From assembly GCA_046309355.1 (NCBI GenBank), contig JBKCPL010000001.1, positions 1 through 57,014 of the forward strand: DNA of 57,014 bases, in the 5' to 3' direction. Made by a program: the position numbers and the translations under genes. The DNA is from CAYSBE01 sp046309355. Its GTDB lineage: Bacteria > Bacteroidota > Bacteroidia > UKL13-3. The notes below the pieces were generated by a model. It was not told the origin of the DNA, did not search any database, and saw nothing but the letters and a program-made list of their open reading frames with translations. Below are positions 8,327-17,469 of the stretch, in pieces. How positions within the stretch are numbered: the first letter of the stretch is position 1; the number at the start of each line of letters is the position of its first letter.

Positions 8327-9280
8327 TTATTTTTTAAGTCCTATTTCACGTAAGCGTTCATCTAAATATTCACCGGCTGTTATGGGTTCATAGTTAAGTG
8401 AATTTTCGTAAGTCACACACGATGGAAGGCAATCAAGCGGCATTGCCGAAACAGGGTGTAAAAAGAATGGAATAGAATAACGGGATGTTCCCCATTTTTC
8501 ACGCGGGGGATTGACCACCCGGTGCGTGGTTGATTTAAGTTTGTTATTGGTTAAACGTTGCAACATATCGCCTACATTTACTACCAGTTGTTCGGGCAGT
8601 GCTGTTATAGCCACCCATTCACCTTGCTTATTTAGCACCTCCAAACCTTCGGCCGAGGCACCCATAAGCAGCGTGATGAGGTTGATATCTTCATGTTCCG
8701 CTGCACGAACCGCATCATGTGGATCATGTAGAATGGGTCCGTAATGAATGGCACGAAGTATACTGTTTCCTCGTTCAATCTTGTCATCAAAATAATACTC
8801 GTTCAATCCCAGGTACAACGCTATGGCACGCAACATGTATTTACCGGTTCTTTCCAGCGTTTGGTAAGCTTCTTTCCCTAATGTATTGAAGTCGGGCAAT
8901 TCGTTTACCGTAACATTATCGGGGTACTCCGCTCGAAGTGGATCATGCTCATTCACATACTGACCAAATTGCCAGAACTCTTTAAGGTCGCCTGCTGTAC
9001 GACCTTTCGCATGTTCTTTACCAAATGAAGTGTATCCTCGTTGTCCGGCCAGATTTTGTATTTCATACTTTATTTTTTGCTCGTAGGGCAACTGAAAGAA
9101 GTTTTTAACTTGTTCATATAAGTTGTTACTTAGTTCTTCATTCAGAAAATGTCCGCGAACAGCTACAAATCCAATATCTTCATAGGCCTTGCCCAATGCA
9201 TTTACAAAGGCTAGTTTGCGGTTAGGGTCGTTTGATAAAAAATCATTTAAGTCAACGGATGGAATACCTGATTCGTACAT
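8327..9280 (-). CDS. Isopenicillin N synthase-like 2-oxoglutarate/Fe(II)-dependent oxygenase
   Basis: 317 aa from the ATG at 9280. An upstream ATG at 9334 would overlap tamB by 41 bases and add residues the family does not need. It has the DIOX_N region (M-Y-E-S-G-I-P-S-V-D-L) and the double-stranded beta-helix iron site H196-E-D198 ... H253, with co-substrate-binding R267-Y-S269. This is the full facial triad, so an active non-haem iron oxygenase is expected. The isopenicillin-N-synthase family covers many reactions; the substrate here is unknown, and antibiotic synthesis is not implied. It sits between tamB (13-base gap) and the deiminase (4-base gap), so the three are probably co-transcribed, which gives no clear functional link. 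Confidence 0.88.
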   Translation of the reverse strand: MYESGIPSVDLNDFLSNDPNRKLAFVNALGKAYEDIGFVAVRGHFLNEELSNNLYEQVKNFFQLPYEQKIKYEIQNLAGQRGYTSFGKEHAKGRTAGDLKEFWQFGQYVNEHDPLRAEYPDNVTVNELPDFNTLGKEAYQTLERTGKYMLRAIALYLGLNEYYFDDKIERGNSILRAIHYGPILHDPHDAVRAAEHEDINLITLLMGASAEGLEVLNKQGEWVAITALPEQLVVNVGDMLQRLTNNKLKSTTHRVVNPPREKWGTSRYSIPFFLHPVSAMPLDCLPSCVTYENSLNYEPITAGEYLDERLREIGLKK

Positions 9281-9293
9281 AGTATAAATTAAT

Positions 9294-12200
9294 TTATTTT
9301 TTAGGTTTCTTAAATAGTTCGCTGAATGTATCAAATTCTTTTCGGTAATACAATCCTATGCCCTGTGTGGTTACGTTTCGGCTGTAAGCATCGGTAGTAT
9401 TTCGGTTAAAAAAGCGGGCCTTCATATTGCCTGATTTGGTCAGGTTATATTGTGTCATAAGGCTGTTGTTGAAGTTTCGAGGGTCATAACTACCCTGAAC
9501 TTCTAACCTATCATCAAACCATTTTTTACTGGCTGAAAAAATGTATTGAGTCTGTTGAATCTGACTATTCGCTGTTTGTATATCTACATTAAATTCAAGT
9601 CCCGGAATGATTTTGCCAACCAGATTATTCGCCTGCTGAGTCAGCAAATCGCTAAAGGTATTATTTATACCCGAGCTTAAATTGCCTTGCTGATTAGCTT
9701 GAGTAAGTCCATTGGGCGGAGCAAATCTGCCAAATAAAAGCAAGCTGATTACCTGTTGATTCATCATATCGGGGTTGTTGCGCAAGTTACGCAGACTGTT
9801 ATCAATGGCCGATACATTGTTTGAACCGATGGTTCCCTGCAAATCGGGAAACTCAATATCAAATTTTATATCGGGATTGGTTAAGCCCCCACGCATTTGC
9901 AGGATACAATCAACCGGTATTCGCTGTGAACGCATCTGCTGCCGTTCTTCATTAGTGGCAGTAGTTACAAAATCAGCAATGGATGTTCTCCTAACTTTAT
10001 ACAAACCGATAATATCCAGTTTTATATCCATAGGGTTTCCTGACCATGAAATGCTACTTCCTTTTTGTATTAAAAACTTGCGCGAGAAAAATTCCATTGC
10101 GGTGAGTTTATAATCACCTTGCTCTATATCTACTTTACCGTACATGGTAAAATCGCCTTGCTTGGTCAGTTCCATTTTTAATAAGCCACGCCCACTGCCT
10201 TTAATGCGGTCATCGTAGCGTGGGTCAATAATCATTTGTATTTCCGCATCGGGGGTAATATCTGCATACAATGCCATGGTAAAACCTGAAAGTCCGGGTA
10301 GTTTATTGGCCAGTTCGGCCTTGCGTGTGGTATCGTAACTGACATAATTAACAATGCCCCCTCCACTGCTTATATCGCTTTGTGCAAACGGCACATATAT
10401 GACTGTGTTAGGTGCTGTTCGCACACGTGCTTCCAAAAATATATTGTCGGGTGAACCGGTAACGGATGCATATCCGGTGGCGTATGCCTTACCGAAAAAC
10501 AAGTCGTTGTCTTTGGCTTCGGTATTCAGCAAGTGAAATCTGTTCATTTGCTGCAGCGAAACATCAAATTTCAGGTTGTTGAAAAACTGATGCGATACCT
10601 TTCCGGTTAGCAGGGCTTGATTTCCCTGGTCATCGTACACACTAGTGGGCAAGAGCTCTAGGCTGTTGTGATTAAAGTCCAGAACAGATGAAAAGGTATA
10701 TACGGTTTTCAGGTATTCAACACGCGCACGCACGTCCGTTAGTCGAGCCTCCCCTTCTAGCACCAGGTGGTCAATATCGCCTGTCAGCGTTGCTTTTGCA
10801 GAAACACGGCCGCTGAAAATGTGTAATTGCCCTTTCAGAAACGCCTGAAATGCATCGAGTGGCGATTCGTCAAATGCAAAGTTTATACCTACCTGAGCCG
10901 GTTTTGTATCGGTAGCTATGTGCCCGCCCATTTCCATGTTTTTCAGCTTGCCTGCAATCGATTTGGCATAAATAAGAAAGCGCTGCTGCTTCTCGTTGTA
11001 GTTGGTATTGATATTAAAGTCGCCTATCGTATCTTTATCCAGTATCAGATTATCGAGTTTCAGATACGCATCGATAAAATTGGTATTGTCAGCTGATTTA
11101 AATACCAGCGCACCGTTGGTGTAACCGCCAACCTCAAAATTCAACCCCCGGTATACTTTTCCTATCAGCCCTAAATCAATTTGTGCCAGATTCACCCGTA
11201 TATTTTGGTTCCCATTAAAATCATAAAAACCGTTAACGTATAACGACTGCGTTTCCTCAATCTGCACGAGTAATTCATCCAACTTGAGCTTATTATTTTC
11301 AAACACTACAGTTCCTTCATCATTAATCGTAAAATCAACGGTACGTATACTTACTCCCGATTTGCTGAAATGCGATTCAATTCTATCCGCTTCAAATAAC
11401 GTTTGAAGCTCAACCGCTGCAAATATGCTTTGCGCGGAATCGTTAATATGAATCTGCGATTTCAGCTGATTAGACTGAGCTGTTGTTGCTATGCTCACAT
11501 GGCTTACCAACGAACTGTCGCCTTGGCTTATTCGACCAATCGTAATTTCAGCTTGTTGGCTTTGCTCATCTTCCATCAGCTTAAGCCCGGTTTTTTCTAG
11601 ACGGGCTTCAGCCACTTGTATTTTACCTGCCGATGCCGTTCCTGTAATAGCATGTTTGCTGCCGCTGTAGTTGATGTCAGCACTTACCGACTGCAGGTTA
11701 AATTCCGGGAAAAATAAAGCCGAATAGGTATTCAAATCCTTTATTTGTGCTTTAAGATTAAAATGCTGTTCGGCAAATTTCGTTGGATTTCTCGATTGGA
11801 AATAAGATGGAAACAAGTTATGACAGATATCAAGCACCATATCGTTCAAATCAAGTAAATTGTACTTGCCGGTCAACTCGATATCTATCCCATCGCTTTT
11901 AAAGTGAATGTCTCTGTAAGCATCCTGTACATTGGTGGTTAATTCAAATGTACGTAAGGGGTAATCTTTGCCGTTTTTTACAAAAACCAGATCATTCAAT
12001 TTCACATATCCTTCATTCATGTCAATGGTAGAAAACCTAAAATCGATATTTACGTTGGCTGAAACCATCGTATTGGCAGTATCCACTCCGATGGCTTTTA
12101 AATTAACATAGCGTAAGTCGGCATTTATTTTGTACAGCGGATTTTTATCATTCAGGTCAATGGTTGTAGTAAAGTTAAAATCTGCATTGGTATCGTTCGA

Positions 12201-13679
12201 ATAAAAAGATCCCTGAAGTTTTTTCTTGTCTATCTGCCCATCCAACCGTAGCTTTTTGTATGTGTAACCGTACGCATTTAAACTCGTGATATCGGTATTT
12301 ACGCTGGCCTGAAGTGTGTTTAGGTCAAACCCTTTACCTTTTGCCTGAAGCGTTAAGCTTACTTTCCCCAGGTATTTTTCCATATCGGTCAAATAGCCCA
12401 CGTTAAAATCATTTACAACCACCGAACCCGAATATGCAGGTACGCTGTCGCTTTGGTTAAACTTTAAATTCAAGTCTGTTCTAACCGTTCCTACTTGTGT
12501 TTTAAATATACCATAAGCCACAAAATCTGCTATGAAACCATTAAATGCTCCGCTGAAATCGATTGTACCAAAACGATGTACGAGGTCGGGCAGCTTGGAA
12601 CCCAAAATAGGCTCCAAATCGGCAGCGTAGGTATTAAAATCTTTTACATTGGCATCTATGTATGTTTCATCTATCTCGGGCAGGCCTACAATGTTTACCG
12701 ATCCGTTGAAGGCAGATTGATTGCCGAAAGCAATATCCATGTTTCGAATACGCAGGCTGCTTACTGTACCGGTTACACGAGTATTCACAAAAAAGTCCTG
12801 CTTCATGTAACTGAGCGCAGGTGCGAAATAGGCTATATCGCGCATACTCACTTTTGCATCCGTTAGTTGTCCATCAAGCCATACCTTGTTATTGAAATCT
12901 GCCAAGTCATCCCATGATTGGTAATCCATATGAATGGTATTGCCTATTAAACTATGCGGAGTTTGTATCAATAAATCATCCAAATACAATGCGGTGGATG
13001 AAAGGCACGCACGTGCACGCATATCTTGCAGTTCAAATCCCGAAACTTCTTTGCAAGACATGTGCTTTAAATTAAACACCAAAGAATCTTCAACAATATG
13101 AAAATCGCGAAGCAGAATGGCGATGTCGTGAAAATCTTCGTGCAATCCGTCAAATCCTTCCTCTTCCCTAGGTACCGTGTAATCGTACAGTTTAAAATGC
13201 CCCTTCTTGAACAGAACTTTGTCCATAACCAGATGGAACGGTGGCGAAACAGTGTCGGGTATGGTATCGTTGGGATCTAAAATGTTAAACAATACATCGA
13301 GGTTAAATGTACTGTCTTCGTAGGTAATAAGTTTACAGTAACTGCCTTCCATCACCACATTTTTAAGGCCGAAAATCATAGAATCGGGGTTAAGCTTACC
13401 CAACCTAAAACTAAGTTCATCTACATAAAACAGTGTATCGTTGCGGTGATCGCCAAAATAAACCTCCTCCAATGTAAAGCGGGTGAATGGCTTATAGCTG
13501 ATTTTGCCAATACGAATGGGTGCTTTAAATTGCTTACTTAAATAAGTGGTAGCCTGACTACCCAGCCAGTTTTGAAAGGCATTGTTATTAAACACCAAAT
13601 ACAGCAACAAAAGCAAGGTGGCCGCAAGCAAAACGATACCTGCAAAAAAAGATTTTATTGCTTTTTTAACTGAAATCAA
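9294..13679 (-). CDS. tamB: Translocation and assembly module TamB-like protein (DUF490)
   Basis: About 1461 aa: an N-terminal transmembrane anchor (F-F-A-G-I-V-L-L-A-A-T-L-L-L-L-L), long beta-rich AsmA/TamB repeats, and the C-terminal DUF490 domain (G-D-Y-K-L-T-A-M-E-F-F-S-R-K-F then P-D-I-K-F-D-I-E-F-P). TamB-like proteins span the periplasm, working with BAM-family barrels in outer-membrane protein assembly and in lipid transport between membranes. There is no ATG at the front. The longest frame starts at TTG 13700, but a strong promoter box lies over 13686-13693, so I chose the TTG at 13679 (M-I-S-V-K-K-A-I-K-S-F-F); TTG 13688 is the other option. The last residues differ from the strict family end, as is usual in Bacteroidota. 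First gene of the run with the oxygenase, deiminase and prc. Confidence 0.87.
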   Translation of the reverse strand: MISVKKAIKSFFAGIVLLAATLLLLLYLVFNNNAFQNWLGSQATTYLSKQFKAPIRIGKISYKPFTRFTLEEVYFGDHRNDTLFYVDELSFRLGKLNPDSMIFGLKNVVMEGSYCKLITYEDSTFNLDVLFNILDPNDTIPDTVSPPFHLVMDKVLFKKGHFKLYDYTVPREEEGFDGLHEDFHDIAILLRDFHIVEDSLVFNLKHMSCKEVSGFELQDMRARACLSSTALYLDDLLIQTPHSLIGNTIHMDYQSWDDLADFNNKVWLDGQLTDAKVSMRDIAYFAPALSYMKQDFFVNTRVTGTVSSLRIRNMDIAFGNQSAFNGSVNIVGLPEIDETYIDANVKDFNTYAADLEPILGSKLPDLVHRFGTIDFSGAFNGFIADFVAYGIFKTQVGTVRTDLNLKFNQSDSVPAYSGSVVVNDFNVGYLTDMEKYLGKVSLTLQAKGKGFDLNTLQASVNTDITSLNAYGYTYKKLRLDGQIDKKKLQGSFYSNDTNADFNFTTTIDLNDKNPLYKINADLRYVNLKAIGVDTANTMVSANVNIDFRFSTIDMNEGYVKLNDLVFVKNGKDYPLRTFELTTNVQDAYRDIHFKSDGIDIELTGKYNLLDLNDMVLDICHNLFPSYFQSRNPTKFAEQHFNLKAQIKDLNTYSALFFPEFNLQSVSADINYSGSKHAITGTASAGKIQVAEARLEKTGLKLMEDEQSQQAEITIGRISQGDSSLVSHVSIATTAQSNQLKSQIHINDSAQSIFAAVELQTLFEADRIESHFSKSGVSIRTVDFTINDEGTVVFENNKLKLDELLVQIEETQSLYVNGFYDFNGNQNIRVNLAQIDLGLIGKVYRGLNFEVGGYTNGALVFKSADNTNFIDAYLKLDNLILDKDTIGDFNINTNYNEKQQRFLIYAKSIAGKLKNMEMGGHIATDTKPAQVGINFAFDESPLDAFQAFLKGQLHIFSGRVSAKATLTGDIDHLVLEGEARLTDVRARVEYLKTVYTFSSVLDFNHNSLELLPTSVYDDQGNQALLTGKVSHQFFNNLKFDVSLQQMNRFHLLNTEAKDNDLFFGKAYATGYASVTGSPDNIFLEARVRTAPNTVIYVPFAQSDISSGGGIVNYVSYDTTRKAELANKLPGLSGFTMALYADITPDAEIQMIIDPRYDDRIKGSGRGLLKMELTKQGDFTMYGKVDIEQGDYKLTAMEFFSRKFLIQKGSSISWSGNPMDIKLDIIGLYKVRRTSIADFVTTATNEERQQMRSQRIPVDCILQMRGGLTNPDIKFDIEFPDLQGTIGSNNVSAIDNSLRNLRNNPDMMNQQVISLLLFGRFAPPNGLTQANQQGNLSSGINNTFSDLLTQQANNLVGKIIPGLEFNVDIQTANSQIQQTQYIFSASKKWFDDRLEVQGSYDPRNFNNSLMTQYNLTKSGNMKARFFNRNTTDAYSRNVTTQGIGLYYRKEFDTFSELFKKPKK

Positions 13680-13685
13680 AACATT

Positions 13686-13716
13686 CAAATATATTGCCAA
13701 ACAACTGAATTAACAA
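13686..13716 (-). promoter_or_regulatory. Bacteroidota sigma-type promoter for tamB operon
   Basis: Reading the minus strand: TTG (13716-13714), a 20-base spacer, then TATATTTG (13693-13686), an exact match to TAnnTTTG. The predicted transcript begins around 13682-13679, on or just before the chosen TTG start codon of tamB, which would make the mRNA leaderless or nearly so. It sits two bases from the start of the divergent tsaD. Confidence 0.6.
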
Positions 13717-13718
13717 CA

Positions 13719-14720
13719 GTGACGGGCGCTTTAACAATATTGGCCATAGAATCATCGTGTGATGACACAGCTGCTGCTGTGTTACAAGACGGCCTGATAC
13801 TAAGCAATGTAGTGGCTAATCAGCTGGTGCACGAGAAATACGGAGGCGTAGTACCCGAATTGGCTTCCAGGGCCCATCAGAAAAATATTGTACCGGTAGT
13901 AGATGCGGCATTAAAGCAGGCTCAGGTAAAACTTGATGAATTAAGTGCAGTCGCGTTTACATCTTCTCCCGGACTAATCGGTTCACTTCTGGTAGGGACA
14001 AGTTTTGCAAAAGCCCTGGCACTTTCACTTGATATTCCGCTGATTGCCGTAAACCATATGGAAGCGCATGTAATGGCCCACTTTATTGCTCAACCCATAC
14101 CACAGTTTCCGTTTATGTGCCTGACGGTTTCGGGAGGCCACACCCTAATAGAGCTTTTACATGCCGATGGAAGAATGGAAAACATCGGACAAACGCTGGA
14201 CGATGCCGCAGGAGAGGCTTTTGATAAATGTGCCAAACTGCTGGGTCTACCGTATCCGGGCGGACCGCTCATTGATTTGTATGCCAAGGACGGCAATCCA
14301 AATACATATTCGTTTCCCGTTTCTTCGGTATCGGGTTTCGATTTCAGTTTCAGTGGACTAAAAACTTCTTTTTTGAATTTTCTTAAACATCATACGTCTA
14401 AAAACCCCGATTTTATCGCTAACAATCTGGCTGATTGTTGTGCGTCTGTTCAACACGCCATCATTCAGCAACTGATTGCCAAACTCGAATCTGCTGCCAC
14501 TCAATATGGGGTATCGCATATAGGCATTGCCGGAGGTGTATCAGCCAACAGCGTACTTCGAAATGCCGTTGAAGAACTTGGCATTAAACACAACTGGAAC
14601 ACGTATATACCCGCATTTGAATACTGCACCGACAATGCAGCCATGATTGCTATGGCCGCCTGGTACAAATACCGCAAACAGGAGTTTTCGGAGTTAACCA
14701 TCACGCCTTCAGCAAAATAA
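13719..14720 (+). CDS. tsaD: tRNA N6-adenosine threonylcarbamoyltransferase TsaD
   Basis: 333 aa from a GTG start; the family signature begins eight residues later (I-E-S-S-C-D-D-T-A-A-A-V), so no earlier start is needed. The metal ligands are in H-M-E-A-H (the HxxxH motif). The ASKHA nucleotide-binding loops S-G-G-H-T-L-I, D-D-A-A-G-E-A-F-D-K and G-G-V-S-A-N-S are present, with the C-terminal D-N-A-A-M-I ligand. With TsaB, TsaC and TsaE it adds threonylcarbamoyl to A37 of ANN-decoding tRNAs. Length is normal. Divergent from tamB with almost no intergenic space, so its own promoter must lie within the 5' end of tamB. Confidence 0.96.
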   Translation: MTGALTILAIESSCDDTAAAVLQDGLILSNVVANQLVHEKYGGVVPELASRAHQKNIVPVVDAALKQAQVKLDELSAVAFTSSPGLIGSLLVGTSFAKALALSLDIPLIAVNHMEAHVMAHFIAQPIPQFPFMCLTVSGGHTLIELLHADGRMENIGQTLDDAAGEAFDKCAKLLGLPYPGGPLIDLYAKDGNPNTYSFPVSSVSGFDFSFSGLKTSFLNFLKHHTSKNPDFIANNLADCCASVQHAIIQQLIAKLESAATQYGVSHIGIAGGVSANSVLRNAVEELGIKHNWNTYIPAFEYCTDNAAMIAMAAWYKYRKQEFSELTITPSAK

Positions 14721-14790
14721 AAAGTGAAGCCAATTTAATTTGCCTGTTAAAGTCCATTTTATCGGTCATTTACGAACGTGCAGACCGGCC

Positions 14791-14798
14791 TAATTTTG
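14791..14798 (+). promoter_or_regulatory. Candidate -7 box upstream of the lytic transglycosylase
   Basis: TAATTTTG matches TAnnTTTG exactly and lies 60 bases before the chosen TTG start. No convincing TTG -33 element is at the right distance, so support is modest. The surrounding gap (14721-14858) holds nothing else I can name. Confidence 0.35.
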
Positions 14799-14858
14799 CA
14801 TTTCAGCTGATGAAGGGTATATTTGTTATTCTTTAATCTGTTTAAGAGTTAAGAAAAC

Positions 14859-16091
14859 TTGAAACTAGGTAGTATTTTTATATTTGGGGTGTCCCTCATT
14901 TTGAGTACAGCAACCAGCGTGTTCGCCCAGCAGCAGGTATTGCCCGTAAAGGCTAATCAGGAAATGCTGAGCCTGCTAGATAGCACCACGTTAAAAATCA
15001 GGAACAAATTATACGAAACACCCGATGCAGGCGATTTAAATATTTATGGGTTTGACCCGGGAGATGTTCCCATTTACACCGATTCGGCCTATGCTTACCG
15101 CCTGCAATCATTAGAGTCGGAAATACCAATGGATTACAACGAATTTGTAAGACCTTACATAGATTTGTACACGATTAAGCGTAGAAAACTGACTTCCAAA
15201 ATGTTGAGTTTATCTACCTACTACTTCCCCATTTTTGAAGAAATACTAGACCGTGAAGGCATGCCTCAGGAACTCAAATACCTGGCAGTTATTGAGTCAG
15301 CTCTCAATCCAAATGCCGTTTCAAGGGTGGGCGCTGCAGGCATGTGGCAGTTTATGCGTGCAACTGGTCGCATGTATGGCCTTAGCCACAGCAATGCCTA
15401 CGATGAGCGCAGAGATGTCATGAAAGCGACAGAAGCTGCTATAAAGTACCTCAGAAATTCATACCGGATTTATGGCGACTGGCTGTTGGTTATTGCATCG
15501 TACAATTGTGGACCGGGCAATGTAAATAAAGCCATCAAACGTGCCGGTAATGTTAAAAATTTCTGGGTTATTCAAAAATACCTGCCTGCCGAAACACGTG
15601 GATACGTTCCTGCATTTATAGGTGCAGCGTATGCCATGAACTATGCTTCGGAGCACAATATTTACCCATCTACCGAACTGGCCATTGAAACCCATACCGA
15701 TACTGTTTACGTTGATAACAGATACAACCTGCGTACACTGGCTACATTACTGGATATGGATATAGAGCAAATAAAACTGATGAATCCGGCTTTGAAACAA
15801 GGTGTAATACCCTTTTATCAGGGTAAAATTCCGGTTACGTTGCCCTATTCCAAAGCTATGCTTCTTACTTCAATGCTGGCCACACCCGACTTCAAGCCGG
15901 CAACCGATTACCTGTTAGCAGAACGCAAACCATCGCCTGATTACATCCTACACAAAGTAAAACGTGGCGAAAACCTGTCGTCTATTGCACGAAAATACCG
16001 CATTCAAGCTAACGACATCAAATCGTGGAATAAGCTATCGGGTAATAAACTGACTACAGGTAAACAGCTAAAAATTCAAAAGCGCGGATAA
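14859..16091 (+). CDS. MltD-like membrane-bound lytic murein transglycosylase with LysM
   Basis: 410 aa with a TTG start immediately ahead of a good signal peptide (K-L-G-S-I-F-I-F-G-V-S-L-I-L-S ... V-F-A-Q). The catalytic SLT/goose-lysozyme-type domain has the general acid Glu in Y-L-A-V-I-E-S-A-L-N-P, then V-G-A-A-G-M-W-Q-F-M and I-A-S-Y-N-C-G-P-G-N. A degenerate LysM-like stretch (about 285-330) precedes a clear C-terminal LysM (V-K-R-G-E-N-L-S-S-I-A-R-K-Y, about 365-410) that binds glycan. It cleaves peptidoglycan strands to 1,6-anhydro ends, for wall remodelling in the periplasm. No lipobox was seen, unlike E. coli MltD. Its stop abuts the stop of the convergent methyltransferase. Confidence 0.88.
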   Translation: MKLGSIFIFGVSLILSTATSVFAQQQVLPVKANQEMLSLLDSTTLKIRNKLYETPDAGDLNIYGFDPGDVPIYTDSAYAYRLQSLESEIPMDYNEFVRPYIDLYTIKRRKLTSKMLSLSTYYFPIFEEILDREGMPQELKYLAVIESALNPNAVSRVGAAGMWQFMRATGRMYGLSHSNAYDERRDVMKATEAAIKYLRNSYRIYGDWLLVIASYNCGPGNVNKAIKRAGNVKNFWVIQKYLPAETRGYVPAFIGAAYAMNYASEHNIYPSTELAIETHTDTVYVDNRYNLRTLATLLDMDIEQIKLMNPALKQGVIPFYQGKIPVTLPYSKAMLLTSMLATPDFKPATDYLLAERKPSPDYILHKVKRGENLSSIARKYRIQANDIKSWNKLSGNKLTTGKQLKIQKRG

Positions 16092-17297
16092 TTAAGGTTT
16101 TTGGGTACACAAAACCCACTTTTTGCCACCGGCCTGCGTAATAAAAAAGTAAAGATCTCCACCCTCTTTAAGTTTCCATTGTTTTCTAAACTCCGCAACT
16201 GTTAAGGGGAAATTGCGCACCGAAACATGGGCGTGTGTAATCTTATTCCGGGTTAAATAATCTGCAAAAGCTCTCTTACTGTACTCAAATGCATCGCGTA
16301 TGTTAAATGTTCTGCCAAAAAAATCGGGTATAAGCGCATTGCCCAATGCCAGATAGCTGGACGCATCAAGCATCGTGAGACCATATTTCTCCAAATAATT
16401 AGGTGTTAACCCTGATTTAATTAGCGCGGGCGATGGTTCGTATACATAAGCCGATGTAAAATCAGGGCGAAATTTTCCTGGTTTTTCGACTACGCTTTGT
16501 GAAAATTGATACATGACCTGCCCCCGACTGTCGCACCTAACTGCGTGGATAATGGGAGAATCTGAATACCCATAGTGCATGGCCACCAGAATTTCCTTTA
16601 CCTCACCATCCCATTCAACCACATAAATATCTTTAACGTACGGTAAAATGCGAATGGCTTCCCGAATATCGAACAGGGGTGAAAGCTTAAGCAATACCTG
16701 GTGTGTGCACTCAAAAATACGCGGTAAAAGACTGATAATATCAGGTGTGCAATCCCTTAACGCATGCGACCTACCAGCGCCCGGACGCCTGTCGGCATCG
16801 GCAAAAATCAAATCGAACCTGCTGTGTGTGTTCTGTAAAAATGTTCCTGCGTCACAGTCAACACGCTCAATGTGTCGAATTCCCAATAACTCGTTATTTC
16901 TGCGTACAAGTGTGTTTAAAAACGTATCTGTATCGAGTGCGACAATATGTTGAAAACTGCGTGAAAAGGCCATATCGTCAATGCCCAAACCAGCACATAA
17001 ATCGAGCAAATCAGAACCTGAAAACAAGGTGCTTTTAAATAGAGCCGTGGCTTCGCTGCTGCATTGCTCAAAACTTCTTCTGGTAAGCCAGCATCCAGTT
17101 TTTGCAAATTGCGACAGCTTGTGTTCAGCCTTTTTACGCATCAAAACCTGGTCTGCCATTAAGGTAGAATGACTACCGTATGTTTTACGCAGAAAAGGTA
17201 TTAGTGCACTGGTTTGTACAGTCGCACAACTTTTCAACACTTCGTCTGTTGTAGAAGTATTGAGAATTAATTCAAGATCATTTACATTTGTTACCAA
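16092..17297 (-). CDS. THUMP-like class I SAM-dependent RNA methyltransferase
   Basis: About 401 aa. The Rossmann methyltransferase has motif I L-L-D-L-C-A-G-L-G-I-D-D, the acidic residue after strand beta-2 in A-L-D-T-D, and F-D-L-I-F-A-D-A-D-R-R-P-G. A C-terminal THUMP-like module contains the T-R-N-K-I-T-H-A-H-V-S-V-R-N-F-P segment. Proteins of this layout are common in Bacteroidota and are presumed to methylate rRNA or tRNA; the target base is unknown. The start is a problem: the only early in-frame start is TTG 17297, but its TTG is the end of a TAAATTTG box (17295-17302). Either that box is not a promoter or translation begins further in. The stop TAA pairs with that of the upstream transglycosylase in TAATTA. 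Confidence 0.82.
   Translation of the reverse strand: MVTNVNDLELILNTSTTDEVLKSCATVQTSALIPFLRKTYGSHSTLMADQVLMRKKAEHKLSQFAKTGCWLTRRSFEQCSSEATALFKSTLFSGSDLLDLCAGLGIDDMAFSRSFQHIVALDTDTFLNTLVRRNNELLGIRHIERVDCDAGTFLQNTHSRFDLIFADADRRPGAGRSHALRDCTPDIISLLPRIFECTHQVLLKLSPLFDIREAIRILPYVKDIYVVEWDGEVKEILVAMHYGYSDSPIIHAVRCDSRGQVMYQFSQSVVEKPGKFRPDFTSAYVYEPSPALIKSGLTPNYLEKYGLTMLDASSYLALGNALIPDFFGRTFNIRDAFEYSKRAFADYLTRNKITHAHVSVRNFPLTVAEFRKQWKLKEGGDLYFFITQAGGKKWVLCTQKP
17260..17290 (+). promoter_or_regulatory. Promoter for small lipoprotein gene
   Basis: TTG (17260-17262), a 20-base spacer, then TACATTTG (17283-17290): an exact TAnnTTTG with the same spacing as the tamB promoter. It lies within the first codons of the divergent methyltransferase gene. 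The predicted start is around 17295, about ten bases before the ATG at 17307. Confidence 0.6.
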
Positions 17298-17306
17298 ATT
17301 TATTGT

Positions 17307-17429
17307 ATGAAAAAACTAGTTTATGCGTTAAGCATCCTGGCAATTATAGGATTGTCATCTTGCAAAAGCCAATGCCCTAAATTTTCAATCAAGCCCTTTT
17401 TAACCTATATTTTGACGAGTCAAAAATAG
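17307..17429 (+). CDS. Small putative lipoprotein, 40 aa
   Basis: ATG start, then K-K-L-V-Y-A-L-S-I-L-A-I-I-G-L-S-S-C: a textbook lipoprotein signal peptide with the lipobox L-S-S-C and acylated Cys19. The mature part is only 22 residues (C-K-S-Q-C-P-K-F-S-I-K ...) with a second Cys. Short C-K-S-x-C-P peptides of this kind occur in Bacteroidota, usually somewhat longer, so this copy may be truncated by a frameshift after K-P-F. A matching promoter lies just upstream and an intrinsic terminator 41 bases downstream, which together argue that the unit is expressed. Function unknown; the RNA itself could also be the product. Confidence 0.55.
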   Translation: MKKLVYALSILAIIGLSSCKSQCPKFSIKPFLTYILTSQK

Positions 17430-17469
17430 GTACTTAACCAATACGGTGGGTCGTGTTGAGGCAACGTTT

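Noticed and set aside
12495..12866. 123-aa plus-strand frame
   Set aside because: Shadow of tamB; the composition is that of reversed codons and no motif is present.
14721..14858. Riboswitch or leader RNA before the lytic transglycosylase
   Set aside because: No stable paired structure could be drawn; only a lone -7 box is visible.
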